DNA of 14,375 bases from Pseudomonadota bacterium (GCA_023386645.1 JAEWJI010000032.1:1-14375), one strand, 5' to 3'. Counted from the stretch's first letter, positions 1 to 10,120 are shown. Numbers and translations are program-made. Notes: generated from the sequence alone by a model not told the origin.

Positions 1-1880
<1,880 letters not shown>

Positions 1881-1958
1881 GAAGCCCCCCGGCTTCTACA
1901 ACCTGTGGGCATCCATGCATGCGAACGCCAGCCAATCAACCGGCATTCGACGAAAAAC

Positions 1959-1964
1959 GTTATA
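1959..1964 (-). promoter_or_regulatory. Possible -10 element for the sugar dehydratase gene
   Basis: On the minus strand the hexamer TATAAC lies in an AT-rich patch unusual for this genome, about 80 bases before the start codon at 1880. The sequence 17 bases further upstream (TTTCTA) is a poor -35 match, so this is only a plausible promoter. Transcription would start near 1952 and give a leader of roughly 70 bases. Confidence 0.35.
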
Positions 1965-2025
1965 TGATCAACGCCTTAGGGTAGAAACGTCCAGTTCGTA
2001 CAACTTCTGCGTGATCTGGGCGCGA

Positions 2026-2054
2026 CCAGACGGCGGCGCTTCTCCGCCGTCTGG
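2026..2054 (-). terminator. Strong hairpin downstream of acnA, likely terminator
   Basis: An 11-bp perfect inverted repeat, CCAGACGGCGG and CCGCCGTCTGG, surrounds a 7-base loop about 20 bases after the acnA stop. No T-run follows on the minus strand, so it is either a U-poor intrinsic terminator, common in GC-rich alphaproteobacteria, or a 3'-stabilising stem. It separates acnA from the sugar dehydratase gene on the same strand. Confidence 0.6.
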
Positions 2055-2073
2055 GTGAAGGAACGCCGTGGGC

Positions 2074-4812
<2,739 letters not shown>

Positions 4813-4814
4813 GG

Positions 4815-4827
4815 AGAGGCTTCCTCT
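4815..4827 (-). promoter_or_regulatory. Small hairpin enclosing the acnA ribosome binding site
   Basis: In the acnA mRNA, AGAGG, loop AAG and CCTCT form a 5-bp stem that contains the Shine-Dalgarno sequence AGAGGAAG, ending 2 bases before the AUG. The stem is short and would open easily, so a regulatory role is inference. Confidence 0.35.
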
Positions 4828-4835
4828 GGTCATCG

Positions 4836-4877
4836 CCGCCCGACAATTCGGTTGCGCCTCCTCGCGCCGTCGGGCGG
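4836..4877 (-). promoter_or_regulatory. Stem-loop in the acnA leader
   Basis: CCGCCCGAC at 4836-4844 and GTCGGGCGG at 4869-4877 are perfectly complementary (9 bp) around a 24-base loop. In the acnA transcript this stem lies between the predicted start near 4921 and the ribosome binding site. The loop could hold a further 4-bp GCGC pairing. It does not match a eukaryotic-style iron-responsive element. Confidence 0.4.
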
Positions 4878-4927
4878 GGCGCACAGGTCCCCGCCGCGCG
4901 CGTCTCGGGCCTGCTGCGGCGGCTCGG

Positions 4928-4956
4928 CATATAGACCCGTGCGAGGCGAGCGTCCA
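4928..4956 (-). promoter_or_regulatory. Predicted sigma70-type promoter of acnA
   Basis: On the minus strand TGGACG (4956-4951) is followed after exactly 17 bases by TATATG (4933-4928), a good match to housekeeping -35 and -10 elements. The start would be near 4921, giving a leader of about 110 bases. A short direct repeat, CCACGT at 4954-4959 and 4962-4967, overlaps the -35 region. Confidence 0.55.
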
Positions 4957-4981
4957 CGTATCCACGTCGGCGTCATGGACA

Positions 4982-4998
4982 TTGCGAAGGGTTCGCAA
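4982..4998. promoter_or_regulatory. 17-bp inverted repeat, candidate operator between acnA and ccmA
   Basis: TTGCGAA and TTCGCAA are perfect 7-base arms around GGG. The site is about 26 bases upstream of the predicted acnA -35 element and 51 bases before the ccmA start codon, so a dimeric regulator bound here could reach both genes. It does not match the FNR box or the alphaproteobacterial LexA box that I know. The protein that binds it is unknown. Confidence 0.45.
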
Positions 4999-5015
4999 GG
5001 AGAGCCCCAAACCTG

Positions 5016-5046
5016 TCCTCCCCACTCGCGACGCTCATGGGGAGGA
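5016..5046 (+). promoter_or_regulatory. Hairpin covering the ccmA ribosome binding site
   Basis: TCCTCCCCA (5016-5024) is perfectly complementary to TGGGGAGGA (5038-5046), a 9-bp stem with a 13-base loop. The 3' arm is the ccmA Shine-Dalgarno sequence itself, and the start codon follows 3 bases later. If formed in the mRNA, this stem would hide the site from ribosomes. Confidence 0.5.
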
Positions 5047-5049
5047 GAG

Positions 5050-5649
5050 ATGATCCTCTCCGTCTCCAACCTGTCGCTCACGCGCGGCGACCGCACCCTG
5101 TTCCGCGCCCTGTCGCTCGACCTCGCCCCCGGCGAGGCCATCGCCCTCACCGGCCCGAACGGGGCGGGCAAGACCAGTCTGCTTCGCGCCGTGGCCGGCT
5201 TCATCCGCCCCGCCGCGGGGACTGTCACCGTTGCGGGAGACGCGGAGACCCCGCCCGCGTCGCGCCTGCACCTGCTCGGCCATCTGGACGGGCTCAAGGG
5301 CCACCGGACCGCCGGGGCCGAACTCGACTTTCAGGCGCGCTGGCTCGGCGCGTCGGACGCGGCCCTGGCGCACGCCATCGACCGCCTGCACTTGGCGCCC
5401 CTGCTGGATCTGGAGGTCCGCAAGCTGTCCGCCGGCCAGCGGCGCCGCCTGGCCTTCGCCCGCCTGATCGCTGCGCCGCGTCCGCTCTGGCTGCTGGATG
5501 AGCCGCTGGCCCCGCTGGACGCCGGTTGGCGGGCCTCCATCGGCGGACTGATGACCGAGCACCTGGCCTCGGACGGCGCCATCCTGGCCGCCGTCCACGA
5601 TCCTCTGCCGGTCCCGACCCGCGACCTCGATCTCGAGGGGTTGGCGTGA
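5050..5649 (+). CDS. ccmA: Heme exporter ATP-binding protein CcmA (cytochrome c maturation)
   Basis: A 199-residue ABC ATPase, about the usual CcmA length. Walker A GPNGAGKTS is at residues 35-43, the signature LSAGQ at 126-130, Walker B LWLLDEP with Asp150-Glu151, and the switch histidine His183 in AVHDP. CcmA hydrolyses ATP on the cytoplasmic face of the CcmAB complex, which in system I releases holo-CcmE heme chaperone for cytochrome c assembly. Identification as CcmA rather than a generic ABC ATPase rests on the small size, the LDxPxxxLD region and the directly following ccmB, which overlaps by four bases (GTGA). The start ATG at 5050 has a very strong ribosome binding site (GGGGAGGAG), predicted to be masked by the hairpin at 5016-5046. 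An ATG at 5037 is out of frame and lies in that hairpin's loop. Confidence 0.95.
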   Translation: MILSVSNLSLTRGDRTLFRALSLDLAPGEAIALTGPNGAGKTSLLRAVAGFIRPAAGTVTVAGDAETPPASRLHLLGHLDGLKGHRTAGAELDFQARWLGASDAALAHAIDRLHLAPLLDLEVRKLSAGQRRRLAFARLIAAPRPLWLLDEPLAPLDAGWRASIGGLMTEHLASDGAILAAVHDPLPVPTRDLDLEGLA

Positions 5650-6311
5650 GCGCCGCCCTGACGCTCCTGCGCCGCGAACTCGCCCTCGCCTGGGGCGGCG
5701 GCGGCGGGCCGCTCCTCGCCTGCGCCTTCTACGCCTGCCTCACCGTCATCCTGCCCCTGACCGCCGGGGCCGAGACGCGGGTCCTCGCGCCCGTCGCCTC
5801 GGGCGTCGCCTGGCTCGCCCTGGCCCTCGCCTCCCTGCTGTCGCTGGAGCGCCTGTTCGAGCGCGACCATGAGGACGGCGCCCTCGACCTCCTGGCCCAG
5901 GGACCGCTGCCGCTCGAAGCCGTCGTGGCGCTGAAGGCCCTGGCCCAGTGGCTGGCGGTGGGGGTCCCCCTCGCTCTCGCCGCCCCCGTCGCCGCCCTGG
6001 CGCTGGGTCAGCCCCCCGCGCTGGCGCTCCTGACCTTCGCCTCGGCCCTGATCGGCGCCCTGGCCTTCGCCTTCACCGGCGCGCTCGGCGCGGCCCTGGC
6101 GCTCGGCGCCCGGCGTGGAGGGCTGCTGATCGCCGTCGTGGTCCTGCCCTTGTTCATCCCGCCGGTGGTCTTCGGATCCGGCGCCCTGGCTCGCGCCGCT
6201 CAGGGCCTCGCCCCCCTGCCGGCGCTCGGCCTGCTTCTCGCCTACGCCCTGTTCGCCTGCGCCCTCGCCCCCCTCGCCGGCGCCGCCGCCGTCCGCAACG
6301 CCCTGGACTGA
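5646..6311 (+). CDS. ccmB: Heme exporter membrane protein CcmB
   Basis: 221 residues from a GTG start that overlaps the ccmA stop by four bases, implying translational coupling. Six hydrophobic segments can be drawn at roughly 22-40, 46-66, 98-119, 126-153, 159-177 and 190-212. The conserved CcmB loop LERLFERDHEDGALDLL follows the second segment. It is the permease partner of CcmA in the inner membrane. No ATG start is available in the right place, and the neighbouring reading frames give no membrane protein. ccmC, ccmD and the thioredoxin gene ccmG, which often follow ccmB, are not here; the next gene begins 4 bases after the stop and is unrelated. Confidence 0.93.
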   Translation: MSAALTLLRRELALAWGGGGGPLLACAFYACLTVILPLTAGAETRVLAPVASGVAWLALALASLLSLERLFERDHEDGALDLLAQGPLPLEAVVALKALAQWLAVGVPLALAAPVAALALGQPPALALLTFASALIGALAFAFTGALGAALALGARRGGLLIAVVVLPLFIPPVVFGSGALARAAQGLAPLPALGLLLAYALFACALAPLAGAAAVRNALD

Positions 6312-6315
6312 CCGA

Positions 6316-6720
6316 ATGACCGAAATCTCCCCCTCCGCTCCCGAAGGCCAGCTTGTCGGCCGCGTCGTGGCCATGCCGGCGGACACCAACCCGGAAGGCG
6401 ACATCTTCGGCGGCTGGTTGCTGGCCCACATGGATCTCGCGGGCGCCACCCCGGCCTTCAACCTGGCCCAGGGGCGATGCGTCACCGTGGCCCTGGACGC
6501 GATGGTGTTCCACCAGCCGGTCTCGGTCGGGGACGAGGTCTCGATCTTCGCCAGCGTGGTGCGGGTCGGGCGGACCTCGGTGCGCGTCCACGTCGAGGCC
6601 TGGAAGCGCCCGCGCTTCTCGGACGCCATGATCCGGGTCACCGAGGGCGACTTCACCTATGTCGCGATCGGCGACGACAAGAAGCCGCGCCTCCTGCCCG
6701 CCTCGGCCGGCGAAACTTGA
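6316..6720 (+). CDS. Acyl-CoA thioesterase, YciA-like hotdog fold
   Basis: A 134-residue single-hotdog protein. The segment DTNPEGDIFGGWLLAHMD (residues 23-40) is the hallmark of the YciA/cytosolic acyl-CoA hydrolase family, and Asp40 lies at the position of the catalytic Asp44 of the Haemophilus enzyme HI0827. Later family blocks are VTVALDAMVFHQPVSVGD and VRVGRTSVRVHVEAW. These cytoplasmic enzymes hydrolyse acyl-CoA to free acid and CoA, often with broad chain-length range, and usually assemble as hexamers. The ATG lies 4 bases after the ccmB stop with only a weak ribosome binding site, so coupled translation is likely. There is no obvious link to heme export; co-transcription may simply reflect compact gene packing. 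Confidence 0.9.
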   Translation: MTEISPSAPEGQLVGRVVAMPADTNPEGDIFGGWLLAHMDLAGATPAFNLAQGRCVTVALDAMVFHQPVSVGDEVSIFASVVRVGRTSVRVHVEAWKRPRFSDAMIRVTEGDFTYVAIGDDKKPRLLPASAGET

Positions 6721-6723
6721 CCC

Positions 6724-6737
6724 CCCGGGCGCCCGGG
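6724..6737. repeat. 14-bp perfect GC palindrome between thioesterase gene and def
   Basis: CCCGGGCGCCCGGG is self-complementary on its full length and lies 3 bases after the thioesterase stop and 14 bases before the def start. It could form a short stem that slows ribosomes or marks an RNA processing site, but in DNA this GC-rich a chance origin is possible. Confidence 0.3.
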
Positions 6738-6751
6738 CCTACCTCGCAGGC

Positions 6752-7324
6752 ATGGCCGTCCGTCGCATCCTGACCATCGACAATCCCGCCGACCTCGCGG
6801 TGCTCAAGCGCGTGGCGGAACCCGTTCCGGCGGTCGACGACGGCGTGCGGGCGATCATGGATGACATGCTGGACACCATGTACGACGCCCCGGGCATCGG
6901 CCTGGCCGGCAATCAGGTGGGCGTGCTGCAGCGGATCGTCGTCATGGACCTGGGCGACCGCGACCCGGCTCCCGACGCGCCCGCCGAGGGCGAGGCGGCC
7001 GAGGCCGCTCGGCGCAACCCGCGCTTCTTCGCCAATCCGGAGATCATCTGGGCCTCCGAGGAGACCGCCCCCTACGAGGAGGGCTGTCTTTCCATCCCCG
7101 AGTATTTCGACGAGGTCGAACGCCCGGCCCGCGTGCGCATCCGGTACCTGAACCGCGAGGGCGAGACGGTGGAGGAGGAGGCCGAGGGCCTCTACGCCGT
7201 CTGCATCCAGCACGAGATCGACCACCTCGACGGGGTGCTGTTCATCGACCACCTGTCGCGCCTGCGCCGCGACCGCGCCATGGCCAAGGTCAAGAAGGTC
7301 ATGAAGTCGGCGAAGGCCGCCTGA
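6752..7324 (+). CDS. def: Peptide deformylase
   Basis: 190 residues. Removes the formyl group from the N-terminal methionine of new proteins. Metal ligands are Cys112 in EGCLSIP and His154 and His158 in QHEIDH, with catalytic Glu155. Motif 1 reads GIGLAGNQ (48-55) where the family usually has GxGxAAxQ, so the second Ala is Gly, while Gln55, which contacts the reaction intermediate, is kept. A charged Ala/Glu-rich loop at about 70-90 and a basic C-terminal tail are extra to the E. coli type. I start at the ATG at 6752, which gives the typical VRRILTIDNP beginning; the longer open frame would run back into the thioesterase gene. The stop overlaps the next start as TGATG. Confidence 0.96.
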   Translation: MAVRRILTIDNPADLAVLKRVAEPVPAVDDGVRAIMDDMLDTMYDAPGIGLAGNQVGVLQRIVVMDLGDRDPAPDAPAEGEAAEAARRNPRFFANPEIIWASEETAPYEEGCLSIPEYFDEVERPARVRIRYLNREGETVEEEAEGLYAVCIQHEIDHLDGVLFIDHLSRLRRDRAMAKVKKVMKSAKAA

Positions 7325-7551
7325 TGGCCCGGCTGCGCTCCCGTCCTCCCCACGTCGTCGACAGCCGCGGGCGTCGCCGCCTGACGCGATCCCAGAAGGT
7401 CGGCATCGGCTCGGTCGCCACCGTGCTGGGCGTCGCCCTCGTGGGCGTGGTCGCCGGGGTCCTCCTGGACCGCCTGCTCGACTTTGACGACATCCTCGAC
7501 GCCGGAGGCGAATGGGACGAGGGCGGCGGCGTCTTCACCCGCTGGGACTGA
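7324..7551 (+). CDS. Small one-pass membrane protein of unknown function
   Basis: 75 residues, sharing one base with the def stop (TGATG), so probably translated by re-initiation after def. I do not recognise a family. The first 25 residues carry many Arg and Lys, a hydrophobic helix spans about 26-48, and the last 27 residues are acidic (DFDDILD, EWDEGG). By the positive-inside rule the basic end should face the cytoplasm and the acidic tail the periplasm. No lipobox or cleavable signal peptide is evident. Codon use resembles its neighbours, and the overlap with def plus a sensible membrane topology support a real gene. Confidence 0.65.
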   Translation: MARLRSRPPHVVDSRGRRRLTRSQKVGIGSVATVLGVALVGVVAGVLLDRLLDFDDILDAGGEWDEGGGVFTRWD

Positions 7552-7572
7552 TTTCGTCGACCGGCCGGCTAT

Positions 7573-7584
7573 GTTACATGTAAC
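7573..7584. promoter_or_regulatory. Palindromic operator candidate for mazEF
   Basis: GTTACATGTAAC is a perfect 12-bp palindrome ending 2 bases before the antitoxin ATG. It is AT-rich in a GC-rich setting, and it takes the place where a Shine-Dalgarno site would be. Antitoxins of this class normally repress their own promoter, so this is the natural autoregulatory site. TATGTT, overlapping its left half at 7570-7575, could be the -10 element, which would make the message nearly leaderless. Confidence 0.6.
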
Positions 7585-7586
7585 GC

Positions 7587-7796
7587 ATGACCACCTCGGC
7601 CAGGCGAGTTTCCGAACACCGCGCCCGGATGCGTGAACAGGGTTTCCGGCCCGTCCAGATCTGGGTCCGCGATACCCGTTCGGCCGAGTACCAGTCGCTG
7701 GTCGATCGTCAGTGCGCGGCGCTGTGGAACAGTCCGTCGGAGGCAGACCTTCTGGACGAACTCGAAGCCCTGGCGGATCGGGACGGCTGGGCTTGA
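7587..7796 (+). CDS. MazE-type antitoxin (DUF3018 family)
   Basis: 69 residues. The N-terminal pattern RRVSEHRARMREQGFRPVQIWV followed by D-TRS is typical of the DUF3018 group of MazE-like antitoxins, which pair with MazF/PemK ribonucleases. The basic first half should bind DNA and the acidic second half (EADLLDELEALADRD) should wrap the toxin. Its stop overlaps the toxin start by four bases (TTGA), the usual translational coupling in toxin-antitoxin operons. No Shine-Dalgarno site precedes the ATG; a palindrome sits there instead. Family recognised by eye from these motifs. Confidence 0.85.
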   Translation: MTTSARRVSEHRARMREQGFRPVQIWVRDTRSAEYQSLVDRQCAALWNSPSEADLLDELEALADRDGWA

Positions 7797-8113
7797 AACG
7801 CGGCGATGTGGTGATCGCCGTCCCATCGCGGGATTATGGCAAGCCGCGTCCCTGCCTCGTCATTCAGTCGGACCGCTTTCGTCCGCCCTCGGTGACCATC
7901 GCGCCCATCACCTCGGAAATGGAGGAGATTGCGGCCATTCGCATTCCGGTCGAACCCGGCCCGGACAACGGCCTGCAGGTCCGCTCCCTGGTGATGTGCG
8001 ACAAAATCCAGACGATCCCGATCGGCAAGACCGGCCGCGTCGTGGGGCGGCTGGACGGTGAGACCATGAGGCTCGTCGATTCCGCCATCGGCCTGTTCCT
8101 CGGCCTCGCCTAG
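7793..8113 (+). CDS. MazF/PemK-type endoribonuclease toxin
   Basis: 106 residues from a TTG start that overlaps the antitoxin stop. The start gives MKRGDVV, the normal beginning of this family, while longer readings of the frame run through the antitoxin gene in another frame. Family landmarks are GKPRPCLVIQ with Arg19, the ITSEM segment at 39-43 near the active site, and VMCDKIQTIP, which matches the conserved D-x-x-x-T-I block. MazF enzymes cleave single-stranded mRNA at short sequences and stop growth when freed from MazE. The cleavage specificity cannot be told from sequence. The toxin stop is 15 bases from the fmt start, so transcripts from the mazEF promoter may continue into fmt and truA. 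Confidence 0.88.
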   Translation: MKRGDVVIAVPSRDYGKPRPCLVIQSDRFRPPSVTIAPITSEMEEIAAIRIPVEPGPDNGLQVRSLVMCDKIQTIPIGKTGRVVGRLDGETMRLVDSAIGLFLGLA

Positions 8114-8128
8114 GGATAAGGCCACCGC

Positions 8129-9088
8129 ATGCGCATCGCCTTCATGGGCACCCCCGCCTTCGCCGTTCCGTCCCTGGCCGAGCTGATCGCCGCCGGGCAT
8201 GAGATCGTGGCCGTCTATTCCCAGCCGCCACGCCCGAAAGGGCGGGGTCAGAAGCTCACGTCCTCGCCCGTCCACGCCTTCGCCGAGACCATGGGCCTGC
8301 CGGTGTTCACGCCAGAAAGCCTGAAGGCTCCGGACGCCATCGAGACCTTCCGGAGCCTGGACCTCGACGCCGCATGCGTCGTCGCCTACGGCCAGATCCT
8401 GAAGCGCGAGGTGCTGGAGGCGCCACGCCTCGGCTGCTTCAACCTGCATGGCTCCCTCCTGCCCCGATGGCGCGGCGCGGCGCCGATCCAGCGCGCGATC
8501 ATGGCCGGCGACCGCGAGACCGGCATCCAGATCATGCGCATGTCCGAAGGGCTGGATGAGGGTCCGATCCTGCTCAGCGAGATCATGCCGATTCATCCGG
8601 ACGACACCGCCGCCAGCCTGGGCGAACGGATGGCTTCCACCGGCGCAGCCCTGTGGCCCCGGGCGCTGGCGGCCATCGAACGCGGCGGCGTGACGGAGAC
8701 CGAGCAGACCGGCGAACCCACCTACGCCCGCAAGATCACCTCGGCCGAGGCTCGCATCGACTGGTCCCGTCCGGCCGCAGAGGTCGACTGCCACGTTCGA
8801 GGCCTGTCGCCCGCTCCGGGCGCATGGTTCACCGCTCCCGGCCCCGAAGGCCCCGTCCGCATCAAGGCCCTCATGTCGCGCCTCGAGGCGGGCGAGGGAG
8901 AGATGGGCGAGGTGCTGGACGACGACCTTCTCGTCGCCTGCGGAACGGGGGCTGTCCGTCTCCTGAGGGTCCAGCGCGAGGGCAGGGCGGCCCAGTCGGC
9001 CGAGGAGCTGCTGCGCGGCTTCCCCATCCCGGCCGGCGCGCGGCTCGCGCGCGGCTTCCCCATCCCGGCCGGCGCGCGGCTCGACTGA
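8129..9088 (+). CDS. fmt: Methionyl-tRNA formyltransferase
   Basis: 319 residues. Transfers a formyl group from 10-formyl-tetrahydrofolate to initiator Met-tRNA. The start reads MRIAFMGTPAFAVPSL, as expected, preceded by a GGATAAGG site. Catalytic residues Asn105 and His107 lie in FNLHGSLLPRWRGAAP and Asp143 in SEGLDEGP. The C-terminal tRNA-binding domain follows from about residue 205. The last 24 residues are two copies of RGFPIPAGARL(A/D) at 296-307 and 308-319, produced by a 36-bp tandem DNA duplication; without it the protein would be 307 residues, closer to the usual length. The active site is far from the repeat, so function is probably kept. The stop overlaps truA by one base (TGATG). 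Confidence 0.96.
   Translation: MRIAFMGTPAFAVPSLAELIAAGHEIVAVYSQPPRPKGRGQKLTSSPVHAFAETMGLPVFTPESLKAPDAIETFRSLDLDAACVVAYGQILKREVLEAPRLGCFNLHGSLLPRWRGAAPIQRAIMAGDRETGIQIMRMSEGLDEGPILLSEIMPIHPDDTAASLGERMASTGAALWPRALAAIERGGVTETEQTGEPTYARKITSAEARIDWSRPAAEVDCHVRGLSPAPGAWFTAPGPEGPVRIKALMSRLEAGEGEMGEVLDDDLLVACGTGAVRLLRVQREGRAAQSAEELLRGFPIPAGARLARGFPIPAGARLD
9013..9083 (+). repeat. 36-bp tandem duplication in the 3' end of fmt
   Basis: Positions 9013-9047 are identical to 9049-9083 over 35 bases, with a period of 36. The reading frame is kept, adding 12 residues. Near-perfect identity at the DNA level, including synonymous positions, points to a recent slippage or unequal-exchange event, or an assembly artefact. 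Confidence 0.95.
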
Positions 9089-9828
9089 TGCCCCGCTACC
9101 GGATGACGGTGGAATACGACGGCTCCGGCTACAACGGCTTCCAGGCCCAGGCGGGCCAGCCGACGGTGCAGGGCGCGATCGAGCGGGCGGTGCTGGCCTT
9201 CTCCGGCGAGACCATCCGTCTGGCCGCCGCTGGCCGGACCGACACCGGCGTCCATGCGACCGGGCAGGTGGTCGGGATCGACCTGTCGCGCGACTGGCCC
9301 GCCCGCACCGTGATGAACGCCCTGAACGCCCATCTGATGGACGAGGCCGTCGCCATCTTGGATTGCGTGGCCGCAGAGCCCGACTGGCACCCGCGCTTCT
9401 CGGCCACCGGCCGGCGCTACCTCTATCGCATCCTCAACCGCCCGGGGCGTCCGGCGCTGGACGCCGGTCGGGTCTGGCACGTCAAGAAGCCGCTGGACTC
9501 CACCGCCATGCACGCTACGGCCCAGGCCCTGGTCGGCCAGCACGACTTCACCACCTTCCGCGACGCCCAGTGCCAGTCGGACAGCCCGGTGAAGACCCTC
9601 GACCTCGCCACGGTCGAACGGACGGGCGAGGAGGTCCACGTCCGCTTCGCGGCGCGCAGCTTCCTGCACCGCCAGGTGCGGTCGATGGTCGGGTCTCTTG
9701 TGGAGGTGGGGCTGGGCCGGTGGCCTGTGGAAGGCGTCGCGAGCGCTCTGGACGCCCGGGACCGAAGCGCCTGCGGCCCCGTGGCGCCGGCTACGGGGCT
9801 CTATCTCACAGGCGTGGCCTACGACTGA
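9088..9828 (+). CDS. truA: tRNA pseudouridine(38-40) synthase
   Basis: 246 residues, usual for bacterial TruA. It isomerises uridines 38-40 in the anticodon arm of many tRNAs. The N-terminus YRMTVEYDGSGYNGFQ is characteristic, and the catalytic aspartate is Asp52 in AAGRTDTGVHA. Further family blocks are ATGRRYLYRI, the HDFTTFRD segment and SFLHRQVRSMVGSLVEVG near the C-terminus. The start shares one base with the fmt stop and has no clear Shine-Dalgarno site, so it likely depends on translation of fmt, whose duplicated end lies immediately upstream. It ends 4 bases from the stop of a convergent small gene, with no visible terminator between. Confidence 0.96.
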   Translation: MPRYRMTVEYDGSGYNGFQAQAGQPTVQGAIERAVLAFSGETIRLAAAGRTDTGVHATGQVVGIDLSRDWPARTVMNALNAHLMDEAVAILDCVAAEPDWHPRFSATGRRYLYRILNRPGRPALDAGRVWHVKKPLDSTAMHATAQALVGQHDFTTFRDAQCQSDSPVKTLDLATVERTGEEVHVRFAARSFLHRQVRSMVGSLVEVGLGRWPVEGVASALDARDRSACGPVAPATGLYLTGVAYD

Positions 9829-9832
9829 GCGA

Positions 9833-9970
9833 TCAGTTCTTGGCGGTTTCCGCGCCGGTGGTCACGGCCGAGCCGGCGGCCGACACGTCGCGGCCCACGC
9901 CCGAGATGGTGTTGCAGGCCGACACGGCCAGGGCGGCGGCGGCGACCGTCAGGATCAGAACCTTGCGCAT
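9833..9970 (-). CDS. Entericidin-like small lipoprotein
   Basis: 45 residues read from ATG at 9970-9968 to TGA at 9835-9833. The sequence has a short basic start (MRK), a hydrophobic stretch and a lipobox ending AVSAC, so Cys19 would be lipidated after signal peptidase II cleavage. NTISGVGRDVSAAGSAV following the Cys matches the entericidin EcnA/EcnB family, where the pair acts as toxin and antidote in enterobacteria. Single copies are very common in alphaproteobacteria and their role is poorly defined. A GGAG site lies about 10 bases before the start, inside a small inverted repeat (AACGGA and TCCGTT at 9973-9986). No second entericidin gene is visible here. Confidence 0.85.
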   Translation of the reverse strand: MRKVLILTVAAAALAVSACNTISGVGRDVSAAGSAVTTGAETAKN

Positions 9971-10120
9971 TTAACGGAACTCCGTTCGAGTGAATGACGC
10001 GACCTGAACGCCAAGCTTGGCCATGGGTTGCCGGCCTGTGACAGGATTCGACCGCCCACTCCCCGGCGCTCTGCCAGACTGCACGCGCCCGTCTCCGCCC
10101 ACCGGTTCGCGTCGCGTCGG

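Noticed and set aside
4836..4877. Iron-responsive element in the acnA leader
   Set aside because: The stem lacks the CAGUGN hexaloop and bulged C of true IREs; only a generic stem-loop can be claimed.
6659..6751. Longer N-terminus for peptide deformylase
   Set aside because: It would overlap the thioesterase gene by over 60 bases and adds an Arg/Pro-rich stretch that is not part of the family; the ATG at 6752 gives the expected start.
7712..7792. Longer N-terminus for the MazF-type toxin
   Set aside because: It lies in another frame of the antitoxin gene; the TTG at 7793 gives the family-typical MKRGD beginning and a standard 4-base overlap.
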